Shown here: positions 1 through 7,641 of the stretch, one piece after another
Numbering within the stretch: the stretch's first letter is position 1
How the letters are laid out: each line of letters starts with the position of its first letter
DNA from: Bacillus albus
Lineage (GTDB): Bacteria > Bacillota > Bacilli > Bacillales > Bacillaceae_G
Assembly: GCF_001884185.1 (NCBI RefSeq)
Contig: NZ_MAOE01000094.1
Location: forward strand, 19,999-83,998
Direction of reading: 5' to 3'
Length of the DNA stretch: 64,000 bases
Program-made: the position numbers and the translations under genes
Notes under the pieces: model-generated
The model's database searches: none
What the model saw: the letters and a program-made list of their open reading frames with translations, nothing else
Told to the model about the DNA's origin: nothing

Positions 1-214
1 TGGGTCCTACTGTCATAAATTTAAATGTCAAACCACCTATTACACCAAATACTACATGTCCTAGCTCATGAATGGCTAACACTAACAATGCAATTCCAAC
101 TATTGCCCATAAGTTTAAAATTACTTCTAATTTCTCAGTTCGAATTACTACGTATAAAATGGACAGAACTAACGCCGCGGTCATAGAACCAGCTGGCCTT
201 CTTAAAATATCCAC
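1..214 (-). CDS. Site-2 protease (M50-like) membrane metalloprotease, partial
   Basis: Only the N-terminal 71 codons are inside the window; the gene runs off the left edge. The start is a GTG at 214, preceded by the ribosome binding site AAGGGGAG. A first hydrophobic stretch (residues about 12-23) and a second one (about 34-48) lead into an HELGH zinc-binding motif, which is what places it with membrane-embedded M50/site-2-type proteases. The second zinc ligand region is outside the window. It lies 12 bp downstream of the DUF3169 gene on the same strand, so it is probably the last gene of an Xre regulator - DUF3169 - protease operon. The substrate is unknown. Confidence 0.75.
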   Translation of the reverse strand, partial: MDILRRPAGSMTAALVLSILYVVIRTEKLEVILNLWAIVGIALLVLAIHELGHVVFGVIGGLTFKFMTVGP

Positions 215-226
215 CTTTTTCTCCCC

Positions 227-937
227 TTAATAAATCATTTTTCTCTGCATTTCGTACATGAATTTTCCGAGATGCAATATCCAAATAAATGAGATTAAGC
301 CAATTAATACAAAGTCGATATCACTAGCCGCCGTATATATAACGGCAGCCCACCATACATATGCCAATATTGTATTCGTAAATTCATACGCTTTATATCC
401 AGCCTCATGCACAATGTGCTTTAATCCTTCATCTGCGTTTTTCGTCCACATTTTCATAGATTCCATATATGTTACACCTTGTTCAGGATATAACTTATTA
501 TAACGATTTTTTATTATGAGCCCGCTAATCACTACAATAGTTAAACAAACAATAGAAGCTACTAAATTCCACACTGCAAATGAAACATTTGTATCCTGCA
601 ACAGTGCACGTCTACATGCAATAACTGCATATACAAACCATGCCTGCGTAACTATATCACCTACACGTAAATACATACTTATAATGCCTAATTTTCTGCC
701 TTGTACACTCTCTTCTTCATCGCGTGCCTCAGCTAACATACGTGTATTCTTCCAAGTGTAGTACATCATTAAGATTCCAAAAATGGTGCATACACCTATA
801 AATGTATTAGATGATAAATTTCTCGGTTCATCCGAGAGTAAATCTAAAGCTATATAAGATGTTAAAAAGCCACCCATCATACTTAATGCCATTTTCCCCA
901 CAAAATCAAATTGTTTTTTTCGTTTACTCTTCATCAT
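227..937 (-). CDS. DUF3169-like multi-pass membrane protein
   Basis: A 236-residue protein with about six hydrophobic segments (near residues 15-33, 45-60, 92-110, 122-143, 188-205 and 210-228) separated by short charged loops, including an acidic DEEES stretch. The overall pattern resembles the DUF3169 family; the function of that family is not known to me. Its start overlaps the end of the upstream Xre regulator gene by 14 bp, and a membrane metalloprotease follows 12 bp downstream. This gives a compact three-gene unit of regulator, membrane protein and intramembrane protease. The family name is from memory of the family pattern and is the least certain part of the call. Confidence 0.7.
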   Translation of the reverse strand: MMKSKRKKQFDFVGKMALSMMGGFLTSYIALDLLSDEPRNLSSNTFIGVCTIFGILMMYYTWKNTRMLAEARDEEESVQGRKLGIISMYLRVGDIVTQAWFVYAVIACRRALLQDTNVSFAVWNLVASIVCLTIVVISGLIIKNRYNKLYPEQGVTYMESMKMWTKNADEGLKHIVHEAGYKAYEFTNTILAYVWWAAVIYTAASDIDFVLIGLISFIWILHLGKFMYEMQRKMIY

Positions 938-1145
938 CCTCTTCCCCCTCCACTAACTCAAATATTTCCTCCACCGGTACATTGAAAATTTGTGCGATTT
1001 TTAGCGACAATACAATAGATGGTGCATAATCCCCGCGCTCAATTAAACTAATCGTTTGTCTTGATGATCCAATCGCTTTCCCTAAATCCCCTTGTGATAA
1101 ACGATACTTTGCTCGCAATTCCCTCACTCGATTTTGAAGCTTCAT
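924..1145 (-). CDS. Xre/Cro-type HTH transcriptional regulator
   Basis: A small DNA-binding protein of 73 residues consisting almost only of a Cro/CI helix-turn-helix: LSQGDLGKAIGSSRQTISLIE forms the HTH at about residues 15-35, followed by the usual NVPVEEIFEL helix and a very acidic tail (EGEEDDEE). The ATG at 1145 is preferred over an in-frame ATG at 1163 because AGAGGGAAGAC sits just before it. The gene heads an operon with DUF3169 and protease genes. A long inverted repeat in its promoter (1189-1249) is the obvious candidate operator, so autoregulation is likely (inference). Confidence 0.88.
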   Translation of the reverse strand: MKLQNRVRELRAKYRLSQGDLGKAIGSSRQTISLIERGDYAPSIVLSLKIAQIFNVPVEEIFELVEGEEDDEE

Positions 1146-1176
1146 GTCTTCCCTCTTTTTCATTTATTTAATTAAA

Positions 1177-1249
1177 ATTGTAAATAATATCCTTATTTTT
1201 GTCAATTATAATTGTCATTACGACTATGATAATTGACAAAAATAAGGAT
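1177..1249 (-). promoter_or_regulatory. Promoter of the Xre operon embedded in a 21-bp perfect inverted repeat
   Basis: Two perfectly complementary 21-bp arms lie at 1189-1209 and 1229-1249, separated by 19 bp. On the minus strand, TTGACA (1205-1200) and TACAAT (1182-1177) are spaced by exactly 17 bp, so the inner arm contains the -35 box of the Xre gene. The outer arm also contains a TTGACA on the plus strand (1233-1238), facing the divergent gene at 1310, which has a TATAAT at 1272-1277. The geometry suits a single repressor controlling both directions. Confidence 0.75.
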
Positions 1250-1309
1250 GTATTATGACGGAAATAACCTATATAATGAATGTGAAATATGAAACAAGGG
1301 AAGTGACAT

Positions 1310-2095
1310 ATGAATAAAACATCTACCTTTTCCTACATTCTTACTAAGCTTACAGCTACTTTATTATTACTTATTAGCACACTTCTCTTAATAACTAGTC
1401 AACCAACACTATATAGTTTCTTAACTGGATTACGAGAACTACTATATGTTCCCTTTGTTCCTATTCTTGCGGCATATGCAATTTTTTGTTCTATTTGCAT
1501 CGATAATTTGAGCTTACACACTTATACACGACTAAAGACATTATGCCTTTATATTTTTTGCGGTTATTTATTTTTTCTTCCACTCCTACTATTTAAAGAA
1601 GCTGATCTAATAGAGTTTTTGTTTCTCGGATCAATTGGAGCAATATGTTCTCTTTTTTTCTATTTATGTACAGTTATAGCAACAAAACTTAAGTGGATAC
1701 AATATGTCATGCCAGGCATTATGCTTATTATATTTATCACAATCAACTTTATCGATTTAGAAAGGATTGGAACATCAAAAGAACAATGGGTCGAAACAAA
1801 AACAGAAAACTCTTTTGAAGCATCTTTTCAACATTTTAGTGGTGAACATAAAGTCCCCATTGAACTAAAACGAGGAGATATATTAGAATTCACCATTGAA
1901 TCACGCACTGAAAATCCAGATGGCTACATAGGGGACATCAAAATGGCTAGTGAATTTCAAGAGGAAGAAAATTATTTAGCTTCAGTCGGCCCTGATACGT
2001 ATCATTTCGCAGCAATTAAGACCGGAACTTATTACATTATAGTTAGCGGAAACCAATTAAAAGGAAAATTAAAAATAAACTGGAACATAAAATAA
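1310..2095 (+). CDS. Hypothetical membrane protein with C-terminal extracytoplasmic domain
   Basis: Not recognised as a named family. The 261-residue protein starts with about five hydrophobic helices (roughly residues 10-30, 45-63, 75-95, 100-122, 130-150). A soluble C-terminal part of about 105 residues follows, with alternating short strands (for example ILEFTIESRT and TYYIIVSGN) that suggests a small beta domain outside the membrane. A good ribosome binding site (AAGGGAAG) precedes the ATG. It is transcribed divergently from the Xre-DUF3169-protease operon and shares its intergenic inverted repeat, so it may belong to the same regulon. Confidence 0.7.
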   Translation: MNKTSTFSYILTKLTATLLLLISTLLLITSQPTLYSFLTGLRELLYVPFVPILAAYAIFCSICIDNLSLHTYTRLKTLCLYIFCGYLFFLPLLLFKEADLIEFLFLGSIGAICSLFFYLCTVIATKLKWIQYVMPGIMLIIFITINFIDLERIGTSKEQWVETKTENSFEASFQHFSGEHKVPIELKRGDILEFTIESRTENPDGYIGDIKMASEFQEEENYLASVGPDTYHFAAIKTGTYYIIVSGNQLKGKLKINWNIK

Positions 2096-2097
2096 AA

Positions 2098-2121
2098 AAG
2101 GCAGTGCGTCCGCACTGCCTT
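2098..2121. terminator. Bidirectional intrinsic terminator
   Basis: Perfect 10-bp stem AAGGCAGTGC / GCACTGCCTT with a 4-nt loop, preceded by an A-run and followed by a T-rich stretch. It lies between the convergent membrane-protein gene and dedA. Confidence 0.85.
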
Positions 2122-2151
2122 ACTATATTTTGACATAGAATGGATTTCATA

Positions 2152-2766
2152 TTAACTTGCGTTTTGTAATAATACTCGTTTTAACTGTTTGCGGAAACGA
2201 ACTCCTAACGTAATAGCTACAATTACAATTACTCCAAAAATGATTTTACCGATGTGACCTTCTAGCACTCCAAAAATATCATGTAAGTTTCCACCTAACC
2301 AGTAACCACCGATTAAGAAGAATGATACCCAAAATAGAGCACCTGAGTAAATTGTAATCGCAAAGCGGCGGAATGGTAAGTTAATAATTCCTGCAAAATA
2401 TCCTGTAAAATGGCGTACACCAGGAATAAAGAAACCGATAAAAATCAGGAAGTATCCATACTTATCAAACCACATTCTTGTTAAGTCGATTTTTCTTTGT
2501 GTTAAAAATACGTATTTCCCATACTTTTGAACAAAGGGCATACCTAATTTATTTCCTAAAAAGTATTGAATTGTCATTCCTACACTTGTCCCAATAAAGG
2601 ATAGAATAATTAAAATCGGTAAACTTAAATCACCCTTATGTGCTAAAAATCCCGCATATGCTAACGTTGGCTCTCCCGGAAACGGAAGTGCAATATATTC
2701 TAACAGCAAACCAACAAGTACAACATAGTACCCGTATTGCTGAAATAATTCATGAATCCATTCCAT
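2152..2766 (-). CDS. DedA family membrane protein
   Basis: 204 residues with the DedA/VTT (SNARE-associated) layout. It has an N-terminal amphipathic segment and helices near residues 15-35 and 50-75. The conserved GE/G-R region follows (PFPGEPTLAYAG, then FIGFFIPGVRHFTGYFAG, at about 125-142), and two further helices reach the C terminus. DedA proteins are implicated in phospholipid (undecaprenyl phosphate or PE) translocation and proton-dependent membrane homeostasis; this copy's substrate cannot be told. The ATG at 2766 is chosen over longer in-frame starts because AAAGGAGAG lies 6 nt upstream. A second DedA paralogue lies at 18681. Confidence 0.9.
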   Translation of the reverse strand: MEWIHELFQQYGYYVVLVGLLLEYIALPFPGEPTLAYAGFLAHKGDLSLPILIILSFIGTSVGMTIQYFLGNKLGMPFVQKYGKYVFLTQRKIDLTRMWFDKYGYFLIFIGFFIPGVRHFTGYFAGIINLPFRRFAITIYSGALFWVSFFLIGGYWLGGNLHDIFGVLEGHIGKIIFGVIVIVAITLGVRFRKQLKRVLLQNAS

Positions 2767-3169
2767 GTCATCTCTCCTTTCAATCACGTGCAACTTCTTA
2801 CTAATATTGTATAAAAAAATTGTCGAAATAACTATCACAATAGCTTACATTTTTATTACATTTTTGTAAGGCTCACACTAAACTTTTACGTTCATTATTT
2901 ACTCTCATTTTAAAATAATTTAATAAGTATATACTGTGAGAAATTCGGGTCTTAACATGCATTTTTATCCAGTTTTTAACACTTTAAAATCACCTTATTT
3001 TGTTCTCAATAAAAAACCACCACAAACTCATACTAACTTCATATTAGCTTCATATACGTATTGTAAGATTATATCGGAATTTGTTGAAAAATTTAACCAA
3101 TATATGACTAAGCATTAAATTGAATAAATATAAGTCGTTTTTCGAAATTGAAAAAAGGGTGAATAAGAA
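2767..3169. other. Intergenic region without a supported gene
   Basis: About 400 bp between divergent genes. It is AT-rich. A 60-codon reading frame (2936-3118) starts with GTG and has no ribosome binding site or recognisable content. No terminator or clear operator was seen; it presumably holds the divergent promoters of dedA and the gene at 3170. Confidence 0.5.
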
Positions 3170-3613
3170 ATGGAAGCTTATAAAATGCACGATTTTATTA
3201 ATACAAATGTTGAATCTCATCAAAATGAAACCGTTTTTAATTTACACATATGTGAAACAAATGAATTTGACGTAAGTTTAACAAAATCTACAACACTGTC
3301 TTTTATCGTTTCAAAAAAGAACATTAAAATCGTTACGAAAAAATGGATTAATTCAAATCAAGAAAGCATGATTGGCAAAAGTTACATCATTCCAACGAAA
3401 GCTTTCCACTACTTCTTACCAGTTATTTCTGAAACTGAAGATGAACTAAATATTCAAGTGCAAAGTTTTGGACTACATGGTGAACTTTTACTAAATGAAA
3501 GATTACTCATTGATAAAAACAACAAACACAATCCAAAGATTACTACCTTCTTTGAAACATTAGATGAAAATGTAAATAAAGTATTAAGAGGTTTGCAAAT
3601 TCATTGTATGTAA
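3170..3613 (+). CDS. Hypothetical protein
   Basis: Not recognised. 147 residues, no signal peptide and no membrane helix, slightly charged, predicted to mix strands and helices (for example TTLSFIVSKKNIKIVTKKW at about 41-60). AAAAGGGTG lies a suitable distance before the ATG. It ends 30 bp before the L,D-transpeptidase gene with no terminator between them, so the two may be cotranscribed. That association is the only hint about its role. Confidence 0.6.
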   Translation: MEAYKMHDFINTNVESHQNETVFNLHICETNEFDVSLTKSTTLSFIVSKKNIKIVTKKWINSNQESMIGKSYIIPTKAFHYFLPVISETEDELNIQVQSFGLHGELLLNERLLIDKNNKHNPKITTFFETLDENVNKVLRGLQIHCM

Positions 3614-3643
3614 GACTATTACAATAGCAAAAAGGAGAATATA

Positions 3644-4105
3644 ATGAAAAAACTATTATTAAGCGCACTATTATCATTAGGATTTTTAACTATTCCATTC
3701 ACAAATGCTGAGGCAGCTACACCGAACGCTCAACTAATTGTAAACACGCAGTTAAATAAAATGGATTATTATCAAAATGGAACATTCATAAAAAGTTTTA
3801 CTGTCGCTACTGGTAAAGCAACTACTCCTACACCTAAAGGCACTTTCCAAATCGTTAATAAAATTAAAAATCGTCCTTATTATACAGGCAAAATTAAAGG
3901 CGGAGATCCACGTAATCCACTTGGTGACCGTTGGCTCGGACTAAACATGGCAGGAACTTACGGAACAACTTATGCGATTCATGGTACGAACAATAATCAG
4001 GCAATCGGCAAATGGACAACACTAGGTTGTATTCGTATGTATAACAATGATATACACTGGTTATTTGAGCGTATTCCCCAGCAGGCTACTGTCACTGTAA
4101 AATAA
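3644..4105 (+). CDS. Secreted L,D-transpeptidase (YkuD fold)
   Basis: 153 residues. A signal peptide (MKKLLLSALLSLGFL...NAEA, cleavage near residue 24/25) is followed by a single YkuD domain. The catalytic region reads AIHGTNN (His113) and later TTLGCIRM, giving Cys129 and Arg131 of the GCxR motif. YkuD enzymes form 3-3 cross-links or modify peptidoglycan stem peptides outside the membrane. The residue before the catalytic Gly-Cys is Leu, where many family members have His or another polar residue; the Cys, Arg and upstream His are present, so activity is likely. No LysM or SH3 domain is attached, unlike B. subtilis YkuD. The RBS is AAAAGGAG. Confidence 0.88.
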   Translation: MKKLLLSALLSLGFLTIPFTNAEAATPNAQLIVNTQLNKMDYYQNGTFIKSFTVATGKATTPTPKGTFQIVNKIKNRPYYTGKIKGGDPRNPLGDRWLGLNMAGTYGTTYAIHGTNNNQAIGKWTTLGCIRMYNNDIHWLFERIPQQATVTVK

Positions 4106-4127
4106 CCTATCAACACGATTTACGTGT

Positions 4128-4151
4128 AGCCAAGAATTTTATGTCTTGGCT
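4128..4151 (+). terminator. Intrinsic terminator after the L,D-transpeptidase gene
   Basis: Stem AGCCAAGA / TCTTGGCT with an 8-nt loop, followed by TATTTTATTT. Confidence 0.85.
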
Positions 4152-4297
4152 TATTTTATTTCTTCATTTACAGTAGCAAAACAACTGTATTTACATATAT
4201 AATAGGAATAGATTGTGTTAAGTAACATCCAAACATTGATAAACATGGATATTAAAATTATACAGTTATAATATTTTATAAATTTTACAATACATAC

Positions 4298-4320
4298 TAT
4301 AATAGAATTACTGTAATTCT
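4298..4320 (+). promoter_or_regulatory. Putative promoter -10 with palindromic operator for the two-component operon
   Basis: TATAAT at 4298-4303 is directly followed by a perfect palindrome, AGAATTAC-T-GTAATTCT (4304-4320), which would cover the transcription start. It lies 150 bp before the response regulator gene. A C-rich/G-rich pair (CCCC near 4347, GGGGG near 4380) could fold in the leader. The regulator that binds is unknown. Confidence 0.5.
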
Positions 4321-4469
4321 TAAATATTCAGTTTCACAAAACAACTCCCCTTGCTACTTTCATGATTATTTTATGGCGGGGGCTTATTATATGTATAAAC
4401 AATCTGAGTCATCGAAAAAATGATGAATTCGAATATTGCAGTAAAAAGCGTTATTTAGGAGGTGTTACT

Positions 4470-5135
4470 ATGACGCATATACTGGTGATTGAAGACAACC
4501 CAGATATACAAGAACTAATTCGTGAATTTCTAATGGCACAAAACTTTACCGTTGATGTCGTTGGCGCTGGAACAGAAGGCATTCTTCTTTTCCAAAAAAA
4601 TTCATACGACCTTGTCCTCCTTGATGTGATGTTACCAGATATAGATGGCTATAGTATTTGTAAAATTATGCGAGGACAATCCGATGTACCAATCATTATG
4701 TTAACAGGCTTACAAAATGAAGAAAGTGAAATTAAAGGATTTGAATTAGGTATTGATGACTATATTACGAAACCGTTCCATTACACCGTATTTATTAAAC
4801 GTGTAGAAGCTGTATTAAGAAGGGCAGCTACGAAGGAAGCCGAAGCTGCAACGATACTACAATTCCATGAATTGATGTTAAATTCTACAGCATATGCCGC
4901 TTATGTTCATGGTAATCAAATTGAATTAACAACAAAAGAATTTGAAATTATTTATACTTTACTGCAAAATCGGGGAAAAGTACTATCAAGAAGTGATTTG
5001 TTGAATAAGGTATGGGGCTATGAACATTATGGTGATGTAAGAGTTATAGATACACATATTAAGAACTTACGAAAAAAATTAGGAATTCCTTATATTAAAA
5101 CGGTGAAAGGCATTGGCTACAAAATCGAATCGTAG
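4470..5135 (+). CDS. OmpR-family response regulator
   Basis: 221 residues. The N-terminal receiver has the acidic pair in VIEDN (Glu8-Asp9), the phosphoacceptor Asp52 (LLDVMLPD), Thr79 and Lys101 (KPF). The C-terminal winged helix (about 130-221) has the usual ELTTKEFEI and TVKGIGYKIES elements. It therefore should act as a phosphorylation-dependent DNA-binding regulator. The ATG at 4470 follows TTAGGAGGTG; longer in-frame starts lack such a site. The histidine kinase gene begins inside its 3' end (23-bp overlap), so the pair is translationally coupled. A palindrome at the promoter (4304-4320) could be its own site. Confidence 0.92.
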   Translation: MTHILVIEDNPDIQELIREFLMAQNFTVDVVGAGTEGILLFQKNSYDLVLLDVMLPDIDGYSICKIMRGQSDVPIIMLTGLQNEESEIKGFELGIDDYITKPFHYTVFIKRVEAVLRRAATKEAEAATILQFHELMLNSTAYAAYVHGNQIELTTKEFEIIYTLLQNRGKVLSRSDLLNKVWGYEHYGDVRVIDTHIKNLRKKLGIPYIKTVKGIGYKIES

Positions 5136-6558
5136 CAAAGACAACATCACCAAAAATATTTTCATCAAAACCTTATTATTTTGTATTCTTTTATCACTTT
5201 GTCTTTATCAAATTATTTACTTCCTAGCTTCAAACTATGATAAAGAACGTTTTGCAAAAGAAAATGGAGCGCTAACTACAGAACAAGCGAATTCAAATAA
5301 ACAAAACGACCAAAGTAAAACGAATCAAAATAAAGCTGGATCACAGGGAGACATTTTTAATTTTCAATCTTCAGTTATAGATTATAAATCACTCTCTACA
5401 GCTATCAATCACCTTTTGCAGCCTAGCCAAACTGCAAAAGCAAAAGAACATACACAAAATATCACGGGGAAAGATAGCACTGCTGCTCCACTTACAGAAA
5501 TGGAAAAGCAAGTCGCTACTAATAATGATGCCTTACATAAACAAAATGCAGCAAGTAAAACAAATGATGCACAAGATAATCCAAAATTAACAGATGTACT
5601 GCAGCAATTAGCTCCACATATTGGTGCGACAATGCTTGCATTATCTCTGCTCGGATCTTTAATTTATGCAAAACTAATTGCTAAACCTTTTCAATATATG
5701 AGTGATGCTTTAAAAGATATTATGAATCTTGATTTCTCAGATAAAAAACTACTTAACAAAAATACAGATCAAACAGATTTTAATTTACAAGCAGCTGCTT
5801 CACAGGTCCCAAATATAGTGAAGAATTTACATGCGAGCAATCAAGATTTAAGAAATGAACTCAAAAAGGAACAACAATTAGAACAATCTCGTAAAGAATT
5901 TATGTCTATGGTTTCCCATGAATTAAAAACACCAATCGCAGCCGTTATGGGGCAACTAGATGGCATGATTCACGGGATTGGAGCTTATAAAGATAGAGAT
6001 AAATATTTAAAACGTTCCTATGAAATGATGCAAGATATTAACATATTAACGGAAAAAATGTCGGAATTATCCAAAATACAAAACCCTCAATTTAAACCAG
6101 ATTTAAAAGTTATCTCATTAACTAATATTATTGAGGATGTTATGAAGAAAGTAGATTATTTCGTATCTGTAAAGCAATTAAATGTTCAATCTAACATTAA
6201 ACAAGATGTACAAGTTTTAGCTGATCCTAAATTTATTCAAACTGCCATTTTTAACATTATTTCAAATGCAATTCATTATACAATTGACCATCAGCATGTC
6301 TATATAAAGCTTTATGAAAAGCCAAACGGTTACGCATTAGAAGTATTAAATACAGGTTCACAAATAGATGAAGATAAACTTGCCCATTTATTTGAACCAT
6401 TCTATCGCGCAAACCCTGACAAACATGGCTTAGTACAAGGTAGTGGTCTTGGGTTATACATTGTAAAACAAATACTAGATAAACATCAATTTCCTTATGG
6501 TATACAAAACACACCTCAAGGTGTAAAATGTTCTATTGTATTCCCAAAAGCAATGTAA
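5113..6558 (+). CDS. Membrane sensor histidine kinase
   Basis: 481 residues starting with TTG, placed by the GGTGA about 7 nt upstream; no other start is available before the first helix. TM1 is near residues 17-38 and TM2 near 166-187. Between them is an extracytoplasmic segment of about 125 residues that is very rich in Asn, Gln, Lys and Thr and has no recognisable sensor fold. A short linker leads to the HisKA box with His269 (MVSHELKTP), then the N box (NIISNAIHYT) and G box (GSGLGLYIVKQIL). It overlaps the response regulator gene by 23 bp and should phosphorylate it. The signal is unknown. Confidence 0.9.
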   Translation: MATKSNRSKDNITKNIFIKTLLFCILLSLCLYQIIYFLASNYDKERFAKENGALTTEQANSNKQNDQSKTNQNKAGSQGDIFNFQSSVIDYKSLSTAINHLLQPSQTAKAKEHTQNITGKDSTAAPLTEMEKQVATNNDALHKQNAASKTNDAQDNPKLTDVLQQLAPHIGATMLALSLLGSLIYAKLIAKPFQYMSDALKDIMNLDFSDKKLLNKNTDQTDFNLQAAASQVPNIVKNLHASNQDLRNELKKEQQLEQSRKEFMSMVSHELKTPIAAVMGQLDGMIHGIGAYKDRDKYLKRSYEMMQDINILTEKMSELSKIQNPQFKPDLKVISLTNIIEDVMKKVDYFVSVKQLNVQSNIKQDVQVLADPKFIQTAIFNIISNAIHYTIDHQHVYIKLYEKPNGYALEVLNTGSQIDEDKLAHLFEPFYRANPDKHGLVQGSGLGLYIVKQILDKHQFPYGIQNTPQGVKCSIVFPKAM

Positions 6559-6639
6559 AAACCTACTACAATTTCATACCCCAAATTCATACTTCGTATG
6601 AGTGGCGGAATTTTGTAGAGTATATGACTCTGTTTCGTT

Positions 6640-6675
6640 CGCCCGTTATCCTTATTTGGATAGCGGGCGTTTTTT
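6640..6675 (+). terminator. Intrinsic terminator between the kinase and the EamA gene
   Basis: A 12-bp stem (6640-6651 with 6658-6669, one G-U pair), loop TTATTT and six T's. It ends only about 22 bp before the ATG of the next gene, so any promoter of that gene must lie within or before it. Confidence 0.88.
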
Positions 6676-6697
6676 ATTATGTAAAAGGAGGATTTTC

Positions 6698-7600
6698 ATG
6701 GAGAAATTTAAATATTCATTACTCGTTTTATTCGGAGCTTGTAGCTACGGCATACTTTCAACTATTTTTAAACTCGGATTCATTGATGGATTTTCAGCAC
6801 ATGAACTATTAGGAGGTCAATATGTCTTCGGATGGATTGGACTTCTTCTGCTCGTTCTTTTCGTTTCACGTCATAAAGTAACAAAAAAGCAATTCTTTTC
6901 CTTGCTAACAGTTGGCACGACAATGAGTATGACCGGTATCTTCTATGCTATTTCCGTAGAAGAACTACCAGCATCTATCGCTGTCGTCCTGCTTTTCCAG
7001 TTCACATGGATTGGTGTAGTCATTGAGGCAATTGCAAACCGTACATTTCCCAGCCGTGAGAAAGTTATATCTATCATTATTTTATTTACTGGTACATTGT
7101 TTGCAGGCGGTGTCTTTGAAGGTCTCGGACAAAACTTTTCCACGAAAGGTATTATCTTTGGCCTATTGGCTGCTGTCTCTTTTTCATTCTATGTATTTGC
7201 AAGTGGGCGCGTTGCTACAGAAGTTCCACCTTATACGAAAAGCTTCCTTATGACAACAAGCGCTACTCTTATCGTATGCTTATTCTTCCCGCCAACCTTT
7301 TTAACAGACGGTTCCTTGCAAGCCGGTCTTTGGAAATACGCTTTCTTCCTCGGATTGTTCGGCGTTGTCGTACCTGTCATTTGTTTTTCAATTGGCGTAC
7401 CGAAAGTTGGAACAGGACTTGGTACAATATTAGGAGCAGCTGAATTACCAACGGCCATTATCGCTTCTATTACACTTGTACATGAAGTCGTAACCTTCAT
7501 GCAGTGGATTGGAATCATCTTTATACTACTTGGAATTTTTACTCCTCAGCTGCTTACCGTTAGGAGAGCAAAGAAACATAGTAGCGTGCATAGTGCGTAA
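6698..7600 (+). CDS. EamA/DMT family transporter
   Basis: 300 residues with about ten hydrophobic helices arranged as two EamA-type repeats, typical of drug/metabolite transporters (RhaT/YdcZ-like efflux or uptake permeases). The substrate is not predictable. The ATG at 6698 follows AAAAGGAGG; an upstream in-frame extension to 6602 crosses the terminator hairpin and lacks an RBS. It is flanked by terminators on both sides and is therefore probably monocistronic, although its promoter must overlap the preceding hairpin region. Confidence 0.88.
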   Translation: MEKFKYSLLVLFGACSYGILSTIFKLGFIDGFSAHELLGGQYVFGWIGLLLLVLFVSRHKVTKKQFFSLLTVGTTMSMTGIFYAISVEELPASIAVVLLFQFTWIGVVIEAIANRTFPSREKVISIIILFTGTLFAGGVFEGLGQNFSTKGIIFGLLAAVSFSFYVFASGRVATEVPPYTKSFLMTTSATLIVCLFFPPTFLTDGSLQAGLWKYAFFLGLFGVVVPVICFSIGVPKVGTGLGTILGAAELPTAIIASITLVHEVVTFMQWIGIIFILLGIFTPQLLTVRRAKKHSSVHSA

Positions 7601-7601
7601 C

Positions 7602-7633
7602 AAAAGACCTTTCATTTATTTGAAAGGTCTTTT
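7602..7633. terminator. Bidirectional intrinsic terminator
   Basis: 13-bp stem AAAAGACCTTTCA / TGAAAGGTCTTTT with loop TTTATT and T-runs both ways, shared by the convergent EamA and methionyl-tRNA synthetase genes. Confidence 0.9.
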
Positions 7634-7641
7634 TCTCTATC

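Noticed and set aside
2936-3118. 60-codon open frame between dedA and the hypothetical gene
   Set aside because: GTG start without a ribosome binding site, no coherent domain or membrane pattern, AT-rich intergenic codon use.
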